From assembly GCF_003994475.1 (NCBI RefSeq), contig NZ_RZNY01000004.1, positions 186,001 to 250,000 on the forward strand: DNA of 64,000 nucleotides. The letters run 5' to 3'. The position numbers were made by a program, and so were the translations under genes. This stretch comes from Paenibacillus anaericanus. GTDB taxonomy: Bacteria; Bacillota; Bacilli; Paenibacillales; Paenibacillaceae. This document shows positions 44,860 through 53,446 of the stretch, in pieces; the stretch's first letter is position 1, and each line of letters begins with the position of its first letter. The notes under the pieces were generated by a model that had not been told where the DNA came from, ran no database searches, and saw nothing but the letters and a program-made list of their open reading frames with translations.

Positions 44860-45867
44860 CTACCTCAGACCAATGTCATGGAAACGATTATCAAGAGATT
44901 CACGCATCCACCATCTAAGTTTCTCTATGGCATTCGCTTCTTTTTCTTTAGCTTCTTGGACAAGAGCAACTAGTAGAGTTACTTGAGGATGATTGTTTAA
45001 CGCAATATCGCTAATTTCTTGTCGCCATTCAACTAACAAACATGCTACCTCTGTAAAAATAGCTGCAACTCGACCATATTCCTCTGCTGCTTGAACAATC
45101 TCTGGCCACATTCGAGATAGTTCCCTTATGTATAAACTGATATCCCGCTTAGCTCCTGCATAATACCCAATAACAGACGCTCCATCTTTAGCGATGTAAT
45201 CACCTGTCTGTATTGCAGAAATGATCGCATCATACGCCAACCGACCGCAAGCATATTCTCCTTCAGGAAGCATGGGATCATGTGTCTCCCATTTATAAAT
45301 CGCTTGTATAAGTGACTCTCTGTAAATCTCTATCTCTTCTAGCTCAATCTTATTTTCGAAAAATTGATAATACCAATACGGTGTTTCATTACGGCCAAAA
45401 TCATCATAAGCCAAACTCTTTAATCCATCATGAATCCCCTGCTCGTTGCCTTCACCATCAGAGTAATATAATACTTGCTTATCGTCATCATACCCCGCGA
45501 CCACAACAAATCTGTCCTTCCAAACGACAACCCCAATTCCGTTATCTATGGACTCCTTGATCATCCCAACTGCTTGTTTCTGATAGAGTGGGAATGTACT
45601 TTCAAAATTAAATCCAGCTCCTTGAGAAGCAGCAATCCCAATAAAATCAGCAGCGATAAAATTCTCTGCCATCCAGTTATATGCTGTAGTAGACTCCACC
45701 TGTAAAGAGCGTTGTACTGTAAAACGAAACCCGGCTACAGTCATCCCCGTTAGCATAGATTTTGAGCAAGTGATCCATCCCCGGTGTGACAATATGGCGT
45801 GCATGGCATCAATATATGATTGTGTGGCATTGGTCATCCTCAGACCATCCAACAAGACAGCTGGCAT
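44860..45867 (-). CDS. BtrH/papain-fold-like protein A, paralog of the sigma-fused domain
   Basis: A 335-residue protein starting at ATG 45867 (AAGGAG eight bases upstream). It shares a domain with the next gene and with the C-terminus of the sigma fusion at 48305: motifs GMTVAGFRFTV, STTAYNWMAENF, IDNGIGVVVWKDRFVVVAGYDDD, LAYDDFGRNETPYWYYQFF, and a helical C-terminal part ending SIGYYAG-like (ASVIGYYAGAKRDIS). The arrangement recalls the BtrH N-terminal/C39-like fold. At the positions of the Cys and His found in the fusion protein it has Asp (YIDAMHA) and Ala (VAGYDD), so it is probably not an active thiol enzyme. No signal peptide. Function unknown. Confidence 0.7.
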   Translation of the reverse strand: MPAVLLDGLRMTNATQSYIDAMHAILSHRGWITCSKSMLTGMTVAGFRFTVQRSLQVESTTAYNWMAENFIAADFIGIAASQGAGFNFESTFPLYQKQAVGMIKESIDNGIGVVVWKDRFVVVAGYDDDKQVLYYSDGEGNEQGIHDGLKSLAYDDFGRNETPYWYYQFFENKIELEEIEIYRESLIQAIYKWETHDPMLPEGEYACGRLAYDAIISAIQTGDYIAKDGASVIGYYAGAKRDISLYIRELSRMWPEIVQAAEEYGRVAAIFTEVACLLVEWRQEISDIALNNHPQVTLLVALVQEAKEKEANAIEKLRWWMRESLDNRFHDIGLR

Positions 45868-45890
45868 TTCATTCACTCCTTCCGCCAACC

Positions 45891-46895
45891 CTAACGCGCC
45901 GAATGTGTTCCCCATCTAGGTAGGGTTGTACGTTTTGGGTCAGGGAATCCGGCTGAAATTTGCTTGAATATTCCCATGGCCTGGTCCTCAAGCAACCTTG
46001 CTGATTCAAGTGACTGAATAAACAATTGAAGGAATGTGGGATCAATTCTCCGTGCCTCCCTATCCTTAACAATACAAGTCGCTGCGATTTCCATGTGCTG
46101 GAGTAGTTGCTCAAAGAGCCCCACAACATCCTTTAATCCTGCCCATGTCCCCTGAATATATTGCAAATAGTTTCTAATCTCCGTCCGGGAAACAATGTGC
46201 GAATCCAAAATATACATCGCCCCACCAGCATCGTAATCACCACTATTAAGTGCATTAATCCAATAAGTATAAGCCTCTTTACCATTGGCTACTTCCTTAC
46301 CCGGTAGTAACTTAAAAGGAGTGTCCCAATCATGAATAGCCAGCCGCAATGACTCCAGAATGGATTGCTCTATCGGAATATCTACCTTCTCCCCAATGGT
46401 TTGATAATACCAGAAAGAGGTAAAATTCAATCCAAAGTTGTCATACAAGATAATCTGGTCGTCACTTGATATTCCATCCTTAGCAAAAAACACACGATCC
46501 ACATCATCATACCCATGAATGACACCAAACTCTGGAATCCAGTATATAACACCCATTCCTTGATCAAGGTTTTGTCTAGTATCTTGAATGGCAGCTTGCT
46601 GGAAATGCCGGAATGTTGAATGTCTGACACGCCCTGAATCTGTAATGGTTAAATAGCCCAAATTATCAACTGCAGGCTGATGCTCAGTCCCCCATTGTCC
46701 GTAGGCTGTCACCGACATCGGTAGCAGGCGTTCATGTATACTCAACTTAAAGGCCATACCTGTTAGCCCAGAAAGCAGATACTTAGGTCCGTCAAATTGA
46801 CCCGCAGCGCTTAGCACTGCATACAAACTATCAATAAAAGATTTTGATTCCCGCTTCATCACGAGCTTCTCCAGATAAATACTGGACAATTTCAT
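45891..46895 (-). CDS. BtrH/papain-fold-like protein B, paralog of protein A
   Basis: A 334-residue protein. It follows the same order as protein A: FIDSLYAVLS, GLTGMAFKLSIHE, SVTAYGQWG, LDQGMGVIYWIPEFGVIHGYDDVD, ILYDNFGLNFTSFWYYQ, and ESLRLAIHDWDTP, then AYTYWINALNSGDYDAGGA. It keeps the His of HGYDD but has Asp-Ser where the sigma-fused copy has Cys. The gene is 21 bases downstream of the WYL regulator and 23 bases upstream of A, so the three form one operon. Likely cytoplasmic. A GGGGAGG site precedes the ATG. Confidence 0.7.
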   Translation of the reverse strand: MKLSSIYLEKLVMKRESKSFIDSLYAVLSAAGQFDGPKYLLSGLTGMAFKLSIHERLLPMSVTAYGQWGTEHQPAVDNLGYLTITDSGRVRHSTFRHFQQAAIQDTRQNLDQGMGVIYWIPEFGVIHGYDDVDRVFFAKDGISSDDQIILYDNFGLNFTSFWYYQTIGEKVDIPIEQSILESLRLAIHDWDTPFKLLPGKEVANGKEAYTYWINALNSGDYDAGGAMYILDSHIVSRTEIRNYLQYIQGTWAGLKDVVGLFEQLLQHMEIAATCIVKDREARRIDPTFLQLFIQSLESARLLEDQAMGIFKQISAGFPDPKRTTLPRWGTHSAR

Positions 46896-46916
46896 GCCTC
46901 CCCAAATTGTATTACT

Positions 46917-47846
46917 CTAGGATTTTGATTCATCTTGGTTAGTTGTTGATATGTCCAAAGAAGCCAACGTTCGGTGGCATCTTGCAGATAGTTGGTTTCT
47001 CAGCCAATGCGGTGACAGTAGCGCTTCCCACTCTGAGATCAGCAAATGTTGAAGAAAAGAAGCCGTATCATAGAATTCAACATCAATATAACTACCTTCT
47101 CTGGAAATAATGCGATATCCCATCCACGTCTCTTGATTTACCTCATGTTGTAGCTTAAGCTTAGCCACAAAAGGCTGAAGAAGAGGTGATTTCCCACGCT
47201 CTATTTCGACCTCCATATCAGCTGTACGTTCAAACCGAATTGCAGTAACTCTTACATGCAAGATATCATCCAGTCGAAAAGAAAGTTGCTTATCCTGCTG
47301 ATCACAATAGGCGATCACATAGTCACTGTTATACCGGGACGTCATTTGCAATGGGCAGATATAATATTCCTTCTCCCCCTCACGATTCCGGTATGTGATA
47401 TAAACGGTATTACACTCCTCAATAGCGTGGGATAATAACTCCATGTTATGAATCGTTAAAGGCAGAACATCAAACACAGGCAACCGCTCATTTACCTTTT
47501 CATCCCCAGATTCGGAGAAATGCTCCAATAAATGCGCCACCCGTCTAATTGAACGACTACTCTCATATTGATGATTACGATAACGGTGAGCTAGGTATTT
47601 AAGTATCTTCTGCTCCTCTTCTGTGATATAGACATTTGGTAATACATAAGTATCATCTTCATAGCAATATCCTCGCTTCTTTGCTACATAGAATAATGGA
47701 GCATGCATAGACATCTCCATGTACTCTATATCCCGTTGTGCCTGTCGTTTGGAAATCTCAAATTTCTTCGCAATGAGAGTACTATTAGGATAATTCTCCG
47801 CTCTGATCTGTTGATCAATCCATTGAATTCGATGCAAGCTACTCAC
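46917..47846 (-). CDS. WYL-domain transcriptional regulator (YafY-like)
   Basis: A 309-residue regulator starting from GTG at 47846 after AAAGGAG. The N-terminal winged HTH is of the DeoR/HTH_11 type (NYPNSTLIAKKFEISKRQAQRDIEYM). The WYL core is in VYITYRNREGEKEYYICPLQMTSR-like text (IEECNTVYITYRN, YICPLQM, YVIAYCD), though the classic W-Y-L triplet is degenerate. WYL domains sense nucleic-acid or nucleotide ligands in phage-defence and DNA-damage control. It begins the operon with B and A, or follows the zinc-ribbon gene with a 47-base gap. Confidence 0.82.
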   Translation of the reverse strand: MSSLHRIQWIDQQIRAENYPNSTLIAKKFEISKRQAQRDIEYMEMSMHAPLFYVAKKRGYCYEDDTYVLPNVYITEEEQKILKYLAHRYRNHQYESSRSIRRVAHLLEHFSESGDEKVNERLPVFDVLPLTIHNMELLSHAIEECNTVYITYRNREGEKEYYICPLQMTSRYNSDYVIAYCDQQDKQLSFRLDDILHVRVTAIRFERTADMEVEIERGKSPLLQPFVAKLKLQHEVNQETWMGYRIISREGSYIDVEFYDTASFLQHLLISEWEALLSPHWLRNQLSARCHRTLASLDISTTNQDESKS

Positions 47847-47893
47847 AGGTTAAAACTCCTTTATCGTTCCCTTTTCGTACGGTTCAAGCCATC

Positions 47894-48082
47894 TTATGTA
47901 GTTAGAGCATCTACTTTGACCTGATCCGCCTTTGAACATCTCTTACATACTTTTACCACAGAACCATCTGATTTGGCACAGGAATATAACAATTTTATTC
48001 TAGTACTATTACAAATCGGACAAGTTCCCCGTCCACGTGAAGGAAGATTCCATATTGCATGCCCTCTTTTTGTTTTTGCCAC
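47894..48082 (-). CDS. Small zinc-ribbon protein, 62 residues
   Basis: A 62-residue basic protein with GTG start at 48082 preceded by AAAGGAG. Two Cys pairs, CPIC and CKRC, separated by ~24 residues form a zinc ribbon; the N-terminus is AKTKRGHAIWNLPSRGRG. It resembles small ribosome- or nucleic-acid-associated proteins of Bacillales, but I cannot name it. It is the first gene of the minus-strand cluster, and the hairpin at 48135-48167 lies in its leader. Confidence 0.7.
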   Translation of the reverse strand: MAKTKRGHAIWNLPSRGRGTCPICNSTRIKLLYSCAKSDGSVVKVCKRCSKADQVKVDALTT

Positions 48083-48125
48083 AGTTTTTATTCTCCTTTG
48101 TCCTCGTTGATATGTTACAAGGACA

Positions 48126-48167
48126 ATTATAAAACACCTGCTACGACATATAATGTCGTAGCAGGTG
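48126..48167 (-). promoter_or_regulatory. 15-base-pair perfect hairpin upstream of the zinc-ribbon gene
   Basis: CACCTGCTACGACAT (48135-48149) pairs perfectly with ATGTCGTAGCAGGTG (48153-48167). On the minus strand it is followed by TTTTATAATTG. No minus-strand gene lies upstream, so this is not an ordinary gene-end terminator. It could be a leader attenuator; the TATAAT at 48126-48131 could alternatively be a -10 for the zinc-ribbon gene. Confidence 0.55.
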
Positions 48168-48275
48168 AAGCTAACAATTAAGTATCCATATATCCATGTG
48201 CCCCTTGGATTATGGAGAATTTTCTTAACTTACGAAATACATAAAGTATTGGAACTTAGTACTAATTACGAGTGT

Positions 48276-48281
48276 TATAAT
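48276..48281 (+). promoter_or_regulatory. Candidate -10 of the sigma-fusion gene
   Basis: A TATAAT hexamer lies 24 bases before the preferred ATG. No good TTGACA-like -35 stands at the proper distance; GGAAC at 48251 is an ECF-like -35 but the spacing to a matching -10 is poor. Confidence 0.4.
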
Positions 48282-48304
48282 AGTTGTAAGGAGCGATGCG
48301 ATAT

Positions 48305-50002
48305 ATGGATCAAGATTCTGTTGATGTAAATTCACTTACAGACGATATGCTGGTGCTTCAAGCTCGAGATGGTCAGAGCCAAGCGTTTAATGAATTAATG
48401 ACCCGTCATCGAAAGAAGGCACTCCACATAGCAACAAAAATAACGAATGATCCCCATTTAGCAGAGGATGTCGTACAAGAAGCTTTGATGAATGCATTTC
48501 TGCACCTCGGATCACTTGAACATATCGAACGATTTGTTCCATGGTTTCAGCGTATTATTACAAATCAAGCCTTGATGCACGTCAGACGTGGTGGTCCCTA
48601 TGCTAAAGAGAAACCTTTCTCCGCCTACACTATGTGTTCTGATCAAGATAATCACAATCAAGGAGATGATTTTCCGATAGACCTTATCTTGAATACTTTA
48701 GCTAGAAACGCTAATCTATTACGACATGAGGACGAAGATCCCATAGACTCAGCTATAAGACTAGAGACAAATGACATGTTACGAAGCTTACTTCATTGCC
48801 TAAACCCTAAGGAACGCGAAATGTTCGAAGCCCACTTTTTCAAGCAATATTCACCTCAGGAAATCGCAGCTATGTGTTCCACCTCCTCCAGCAATGTTTA
48901 TACAACACTATCCCGCTCCAGACGGAAAATTCAACAGACACAATTCCAAAGTAACCTGACACGTTATTTACATACACGCAGTAATCATCCTTTTAGCATT
49001 AATAATGAACTTCAAGACCACGGCATTTACATAGGAGAAATATGGGATACCTATTCGCTATGTGTGATGCATGCATTACAATACAGCACCCACCACCAAG
49101 ACTCACAATTTTCGATGGCCGAGATCATGGGTCTGACTGGGCAAGCCTTCCGCATTCAAATTCATCGTAATCAATTGGATCTAGCAGGAGTAACCACATA
49201 TAATTGGCGAAATACGTTTAGCAAAGGATTGTTGAATCTCGGTTATGCACCACGCTCACTTGGTGAAGGACTGCGGATTCCCCAAACGAACGAGCTTCTA
49301 ATCGATGCATTTTCGTTTGTCCACGAGTCTATAGATCAAGGAAATCCTGTTATTGTATGGGGCATTCAACAGCCCTTTTTCAGTTTGATTCATGGGTATG
49401 ACGATCGACAGAGATCATTTCGAATCAAAGGATTCTTCCAACAAAAGACTATTGATTATGAACAATTTGGACGGGAATGGAGTGCCGATTTGTTCGTATT
49501 GACGCTAGGAACTGCGTATGAGATCAAACCTATCGATTCTTTACGCGGGGCATTAAGTATGATTATTACGCACGCTGAAGGTGCTGAACGAAGTATCCAT
49601 CCCGAATATATCCAAGGAGTTCCCGCCTATGATGCTTGGATTTCCGCGCTCTCTCAAGGACATATTGATCACCTTGCAAATGCATATAATGTATGGTTTA
49701 TATCTAATGCTCGTTCTTTTGCAGTGGAATTTCTCAACACCATCGCCGAGCACCATGATGATGATGTATACGGATCATTAGGGCTGGAGCTTTCTACTCT
49801 TGCGACCCAAGCCTCTTCCCATTATGTCGTGGCCTTACAAGCACTTTATGAGTTACGCAAACTATTTCCTTTTCCTAACGGTGGAAATCCCCACTTAACG
49901 AATAATAGAGATGCTGGTATTAAACTGCTTAAGCAAGTAAAAATGTCAGAACAACAAGGGCTTAACACACTAAAAAGCATGCTACAAATCTTATGTCGTT
50001 AA
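48305..50002 (+). CDS. ECF-type sigma factor fused to a BtrH/papain-fold-like domain
   Basis: A 565-residue protein. Residues ~13-97 are sigma region 2 (DGQSQAFNELMTRHRKKALHI, AEDVVQEALMNAF, VPWFQRIITNQAL). Residues ~170-215 are region 4 (LNPKEREMFEAHFFKQYSPQE, SSSNVYTTLSRSRRKI). Residues ~240-565 carry the domain shared with proteins A and B: GLTGQAFRIQI, GVTTYNW, DQGNPVIVWGIQQPFFSLIHGYDD, AYDAWISALSQG. Only this copy has Cys253 (YSLCVMHAL), His363 (IHGYDD) and Asp near 384 (TIDYEQFG), an order compatible with a papain-like triad. I chose the ATG at 48305 (AAGGAG 11 bases upstream) over ATG 48296, which touches the site. No anti-sigma gene is adjacent. Confidence 0.8.
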   Translation: MDQDSVDVNSLTDDMLVLQARDGQSQAFNELMTRHRKKALHIATKITNDPHLAEDVVQEALMNAFLHLGSLEHIERFVPWFQRIITNQALMHVRRGGPYAKEKPFSAYTMCSDQDNHNQGDDFPIDLILNTLARNANLLRHEDEDPIDSAIRLETNDMLRSLLHCLNPKEREMFEAHFFKQYSPQEIAAMCSTSSSNVYTTLSRSRRKIQQTQFQSNLTRYLHTRSNHPFSINNELQDHGIYIGEIWDTYSLCVMHALQYSTHHQDSQFSMAEIMGLTGQAFRIQIHRNQLDLAGVTTYNWRNTFSKGLLNLGYAPRSLGEGLRIPQTNELLIDAFSFVHESIDQGNPVIVWGIQQPFFSLIHGYDDRQRSFRIKGFFQQKTIDYEQFGREWSADLFVLTLGTAYEIKPIDSLRGALSMIITHAEGAERSIHPEYIQGVPAYDAWISALSQGHIDHLANAYNVWFISNARSFAVEFLNTIAEHHDDDVYGSLGLELSTLATQASSHYVVALQALYELRKLFPFPNGGNPHLTNNRDAGIKLLKQVKMSEQQGLNTLKSMLQILCR

Positions 50003-50097
50003 CCTGAATATAAATTGTTGTAAGATTTTCCTGACCGTTGGCATCGATACTAATGGAGGCTGTAAAGAGTCAATCCATAAACAACGGAGGGGTAAAA

Positions 50098-51273
50098 ATG
50101 AAAAATCGTTTGTTGATGAGTTTCACTTGTATGGCGATAGTTTTTGTGGGTTGTAATGTGGTTACAGAGGAAAATTTTCAAGGGGTGACTCCATTCCGTG
50201 GGGATCTTCACAATACAGGTGTTTCTGTCACCCAAGGATTGCCTGAACTTACCGGAGAAAAGTGGAAGATACAGATCCCTGGAGAAATTCATAGCTCTCT
50301 AGTGTTGGCAGATGGGACTTTATATTTTGGCACCGAGGAAGGACACTTTTATGCGGTTAATGCCACCGATGGAGAGATCGTCTGGGATGTCATTTTCGAT
50401 GGAAAAATAAGATCAAGCGCTGCTATTTACGAAAATATGCTCTATTTTACAGATACAACCTCCACTCTGTATGCATTAGATCAAGAAGATGGAAGCGTGA
50501 AATGGAAGCAGAAACTCGATGATAGTTTCAGTAATGGAGACAAAAGCGATGAATGGGATTATTTCATTGGTTCACCAACCGTCGATCAGGATATCATTTA
50601 TGTAGGTGGTGAAGGACCATTCTTCTATGCTGTTAACCGCCAAGACGGAACCATCAAATGGGAATTTAAGACTTCGTCTTTCGTTCATGGGAAGGCTGCA
50701 ATAGCTGACGGCAAGGTTTATTTTGCTGATATGTCAGGCTCTGTGGTCTCTCTAGATCAACAAACCGGGGAACAAATATGGTTACAGAATTACGGCGTTA
50801 TTCAATCAAGTCTGGCATTTAAGGACGACGTCTTATATTTTGGATCACGTGATAACTATGTCTATGCACTCGATGCCAAAACAGGTGAAATAAAATGGAC
50901 TCACCTTACTCCAAGAGGCTCATGGGTCACATCTTCTGCCGCGGTCAACGATCAGTATGTCGCTATAGGTTCATCCGATTCCTATTTACTACATGTCTTC
51001 GACAGCCAAAGTGGTAAAAATCTTTTCGATTTCGAATTAATTAGCCGAGTGTTCTCCTCGCCTGTCATAGTTGATCAAATTGCATATTTCGGTACTGGTC
51101 ATACAAATGGTGGTGGAAGGGAAAGGGACGCCTTCTTTGCTTTAAACTTGGAGACAGGGCAGGAGCTATGGCGCTTTGAAGGAACAAAAACACCGATTCT
51201 CTCAAGTCCCGTTGTTGCGGATGGGGTCGTATTTTTTGCTACAAAAGACGGTATCGTATACGCTTTGCATTGA
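50098..51273 (+). CDS. PQQ-like beta-propeller lipoprotein
   Basis: A 391-residue lipoprotein starting at ATG 50098 after ACGGAGGGG. The lipobox is IVFVGC near residue 19. The mature protein is a beta propeller of about seven repeats with the PQQ-type pattern DGTLYFGTEEGHFYAVNATDG, DNYVYALDAKTGEIKW, ALNLETGQELWRFEG. It resembles BamB/PQQ-dehydrogenase-like propellers used as scaffolds; quinoprotein catalytic residues are not evident. It lies 95 bases after the sigma fusion in the same direction and could be under its control (inference). Confidence 0.85.
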   Translation: MKNRLLMSFTCMAIVFVGCNVVTEENFQGVTPFRGDLHNTGVSVTQGLPELTGEKWKIQIPGEIHSSLVLADGTLYFGTEEGHFYAVNATDGEIVWDVIFDGKIRSSAAIYENMLYFTDTTSTLYALDQEDGSVKWKQKLDDSFSNGDKSDEWDYFIGSPTVDQDIIYVGGEGPFFYAVNRQDGTIKWEFKTSSFVHGKAAIADGKVYFADMSGSVVSLDQQTGEQIWLQNYGVIQSSLAFKDDVLYFGSRDNYVYALDAKTGEIKWTHLTPRGSWVTSSAAVNDQYVAIGSSDSYLLHVFDSQSGKNLFDFELISRVFSSPVIVDQIAYFGTGHTNGGGRERDAFFALNLETGQELWRFEGTKTPILSSPVVADGVVFFATKDGIVYALH

Positions 51274-51297
51274 GATATACAAAATGACAAAGAAAAT

Positions 51298-51338
51298 GGA
51301 GTGCCAACTGGCAACAGTTATGGCACTCCGCTTTTTGT
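51298..51338 (+). terminator. Terminator of the propeller lipoprotein gene
   Basis: GGAGTGCCAACTG, loop GCAA, CAGTTATGGCACTCC, then GCTTTTTG. Confidence 0.85.
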
Positions 51339-51358
51339 GTCCTACTCTATCATGTAGA

Positions 51359-52288
51359 TTAGCTATATAATTCAACCACTTGTACATACTTTCTCTCTAC
51401 GGTAGCAAGTTCAGATTCTACCTTACGTTTTGCAGATTCGAGTCCAGACTGCACTATATTAATCTTGGATTTCTTCTCTCTCACCTGGTCTAATGTATCA
51501 TTAATCCGCCCCTGAACAAGCCAATCCGTAATCAGTCCATCAAAGAAATAATCACCGAATTTTAGCGCCCCACTAATCTCCATATCCACTGGCAAATGCT
51601 CGCCCACATCACCTAGTTCTTTCTGGAAACGACGAAGACTATTCTGTGCAGTATAGATATGTTCCATAGCCTCATCAACGCGGCTGTGTTTAATATGCGT
51701 GGAGATCATCCCACCTCCGAGCATATCATAGGTTCCCCAGTTCTTGGCGGAACTCAGGTCGTCTTCAGCACGACCCAAATCATAAATCACCGACTGACCC
51801 GCCTGTACAGCTTCGTTTAGCTCCTTGTATTGGACTTTCAAATCTGCTTGGCGTTCAGTTAATTCCTTAAGCTCTACATTATCCCGAACAATCTGCTCCT
51901 CTTTAGTCCGGAATAATTGATCATAATCCATCTTCCAGAATCGAACTTCCTTCAATTGAAGCTCTAAATGATTGATTTGCTCAAGTGTATCTGTAACTGC
52001 ACGTTCGGCTTCTCCGTATTTAAGCTTAGCCTCAAATAATTCCCGTTGTTCTTGATCAAGTTTCTCTTCTTTTTTACCAAGAATCGTATAGAAAAAATAA
52101 GTCAGTGACATGCCTGATAGCTTCTCAACATCCTTCTCCTCAGAAATAAGTCTGTTTTGCCACATATCCCTTTTAGACTCCAACTCGGCAAGCTCCTCCT
52201 GAAGTTGACCCAGGCGAGTCTCCCACTTCTCTTTCTTACGTCCAAGTTCCTTAAGCTCGATCAGACGTGCGTTCAGATCCTCAAACAA
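51359..52288 (-). CDS. Coiled-coil protein, 309 residues, function unknown
   Basis: Almost the whole protein is predicted coiled coil by heptad-like spacing (ETRLGQLQEELAELESKRDMW, EAERAVTDTLEQINHLELQLKEV, ELTERQADLKVQYKELNEAV). A non-coiled central part reads NWGTYDMLGGGMISTHIKHSRVDEA. No transmembrane segment or signal peptide. The start is TTG at 52288, eight bases after GAGAGGAG; a GTG nine bases upstream touches the site. I know no function. Neighbours give no clue. Confidence 0.65.
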   Translation of the reverse strand: MFEDLNARLIELKELGRKKEKWETRLGQLQEELAELESKRDMWQNRLISEEKDVEKLSGMSLTYFFYTILGKKEEKLDQEQRELFEAKLKYGEAERAVTDTLEQINHLELQLKEVRFWKMDYDQLFRTKEEQIVRDNVELKELTERQADLKVQYKELNEAVQAGQSVIYDLGRAEDDLSSAKNWGTYDMLGGGMISTHIKHSRVDEAMEHIYTAQNSLRRFQKELGDVGEHLPVDMEISGALKFGDYFFDGLITDWLVQGRINDTLDQVREKKSKINIVQSGLESAKRKVESELATVERKYVQVVELYS

Positions 52289-52342
52289 AACAATCACTCC
52301 TCTCTCAACTATGTTATGGTGAAACGATCAGGACATAACTAT

Positions 52343-53269
52343 TTAATCACCCCAGACTAGGGCACCTTTCTCTTCTACCTTCTGTACAACGTATTCACAC
52401 AAGCGGTGACTTTCTAGCGCATCACGTGCAGAGATCATCGGTTGTGTATTATCCCTGATACAGGAGATAAAATGAGTAATCATTTGTTCAAACCCTCGGC
52501 GATATAACACGGGATCCCAATCCTTAAATGTAAGCCTACCTTCTGCTCCCCCGATAAAATGAGCCTCCCGATTCAGCCCTTCGATGACCCATTTATTGCC
52601 TGGATTCATCACTTCCAATGTTTCTTCATTCGTTCCCGAATCACGATTCATCAGTCCTGTGAAGGTAAATCCATCACCTTGTAATTGAAGCATAACATAA
52701 TGGAGCTTGCCTTCCTGAATATAGGAGGAAACGGATGTTTCCTTAATCTCTCCAGGAGCCAGAAAGCGAATCGTATCGACTACATGAATGAAATCATCCA
52801 ATACAAAGCGGCGAGCAAAATCTGGAGAAGCCATTCTATTCTTCTGTAAATGAACCAACCGTAGGTCATCCTTCTCTTTCATTGCCGCATACATCGGTGC
52901 AAATCGTCGATTAAATCCAACCATGAGCGTGACGCCATACTCTTCCGCTAATTCAACAATTCTCTTCGATTCTTCATAATGGTATGAGATCGGCTTATCT
53001 ACAAACACATGAATTCCGTTCTTGATCAACTGTTCCGCAATCTCCACATGTGAATCTGTGCTCGTATGAATAAATGCGGCATCAACCCCAGCTTGAATAA
53101 GTTCTTCAACACTTTCCACCGTTTCCTTAACACGATACTTGTTCGCTAATTGCTCCAACTTCTCACGGTTCCGGGTACAAAATACAAGTTCAATATGTTC
53201 AACTTCTGTAATCACCGGCAAATAAGCCTTGCAAGCAATACTTCCGAGTCCTATAATTCCAATTCGCAT
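52343..53269 (-). CDS. Gfo/Idh/MocA-family oxidoreductase
   Basis: A 308-residue NAD(P)-dependent dehydrogenase. The Rossmann motif GIIGLGSIA is at the N-terminus. The catalytic-loop EKP-like motif appears as FVDKPISYHYEES (DKP in place of EKP) near residue 92, with GFNRRFAPMY following. The C-terminal sheet includes FTFTGLMNRDSGTNEET. It acts on an unknown sugar or polyol. AGGAGGATGTAAA precedes the ATG at 53269. Confidence 0.88.
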   Translation of the reverse strand: MRIGIIGLGSIACKAYLPVITEVEHIELVFCTRNREKLEQLANKYRVKETVESVEELIQAGVDAAFIHTSTDSHVEIAEQLIKNGIHVFVDKPISYHYEESKRIVELAEEYGVTLMVGFNRRFAPMYAAMKEKDDLRLVHLQKNRMASPDFARRFVLDDFIHVVDTIRFLAPGEIKETSVSSYIQEGKLHYVMLQLQGDGFTFTGLMNRDSGTNEETLEVMNPGNKWVIEGLNREAHFIGGAEGRLTFKDWDPVLYRRGFEQMITHFISCIRDNTQPMISARDALESHRLCEYVVQKVEEKGALVWGD

Positions 53270-53446
53270 TTTACATCCTCCTAGGATCGTTATTAATATA
53301 ACGTTACCATTCATTATATAGGGTTATGGACAAACTGACGACTTTCAGAATATCCATCTTCTAATTCTCTCTTTACAATCTTATGTTAATCTAAGGAAGT
53401 TTTTATAGACGTTTATTAGAGTATCACGAAGTGAGGAGATCCTAAT

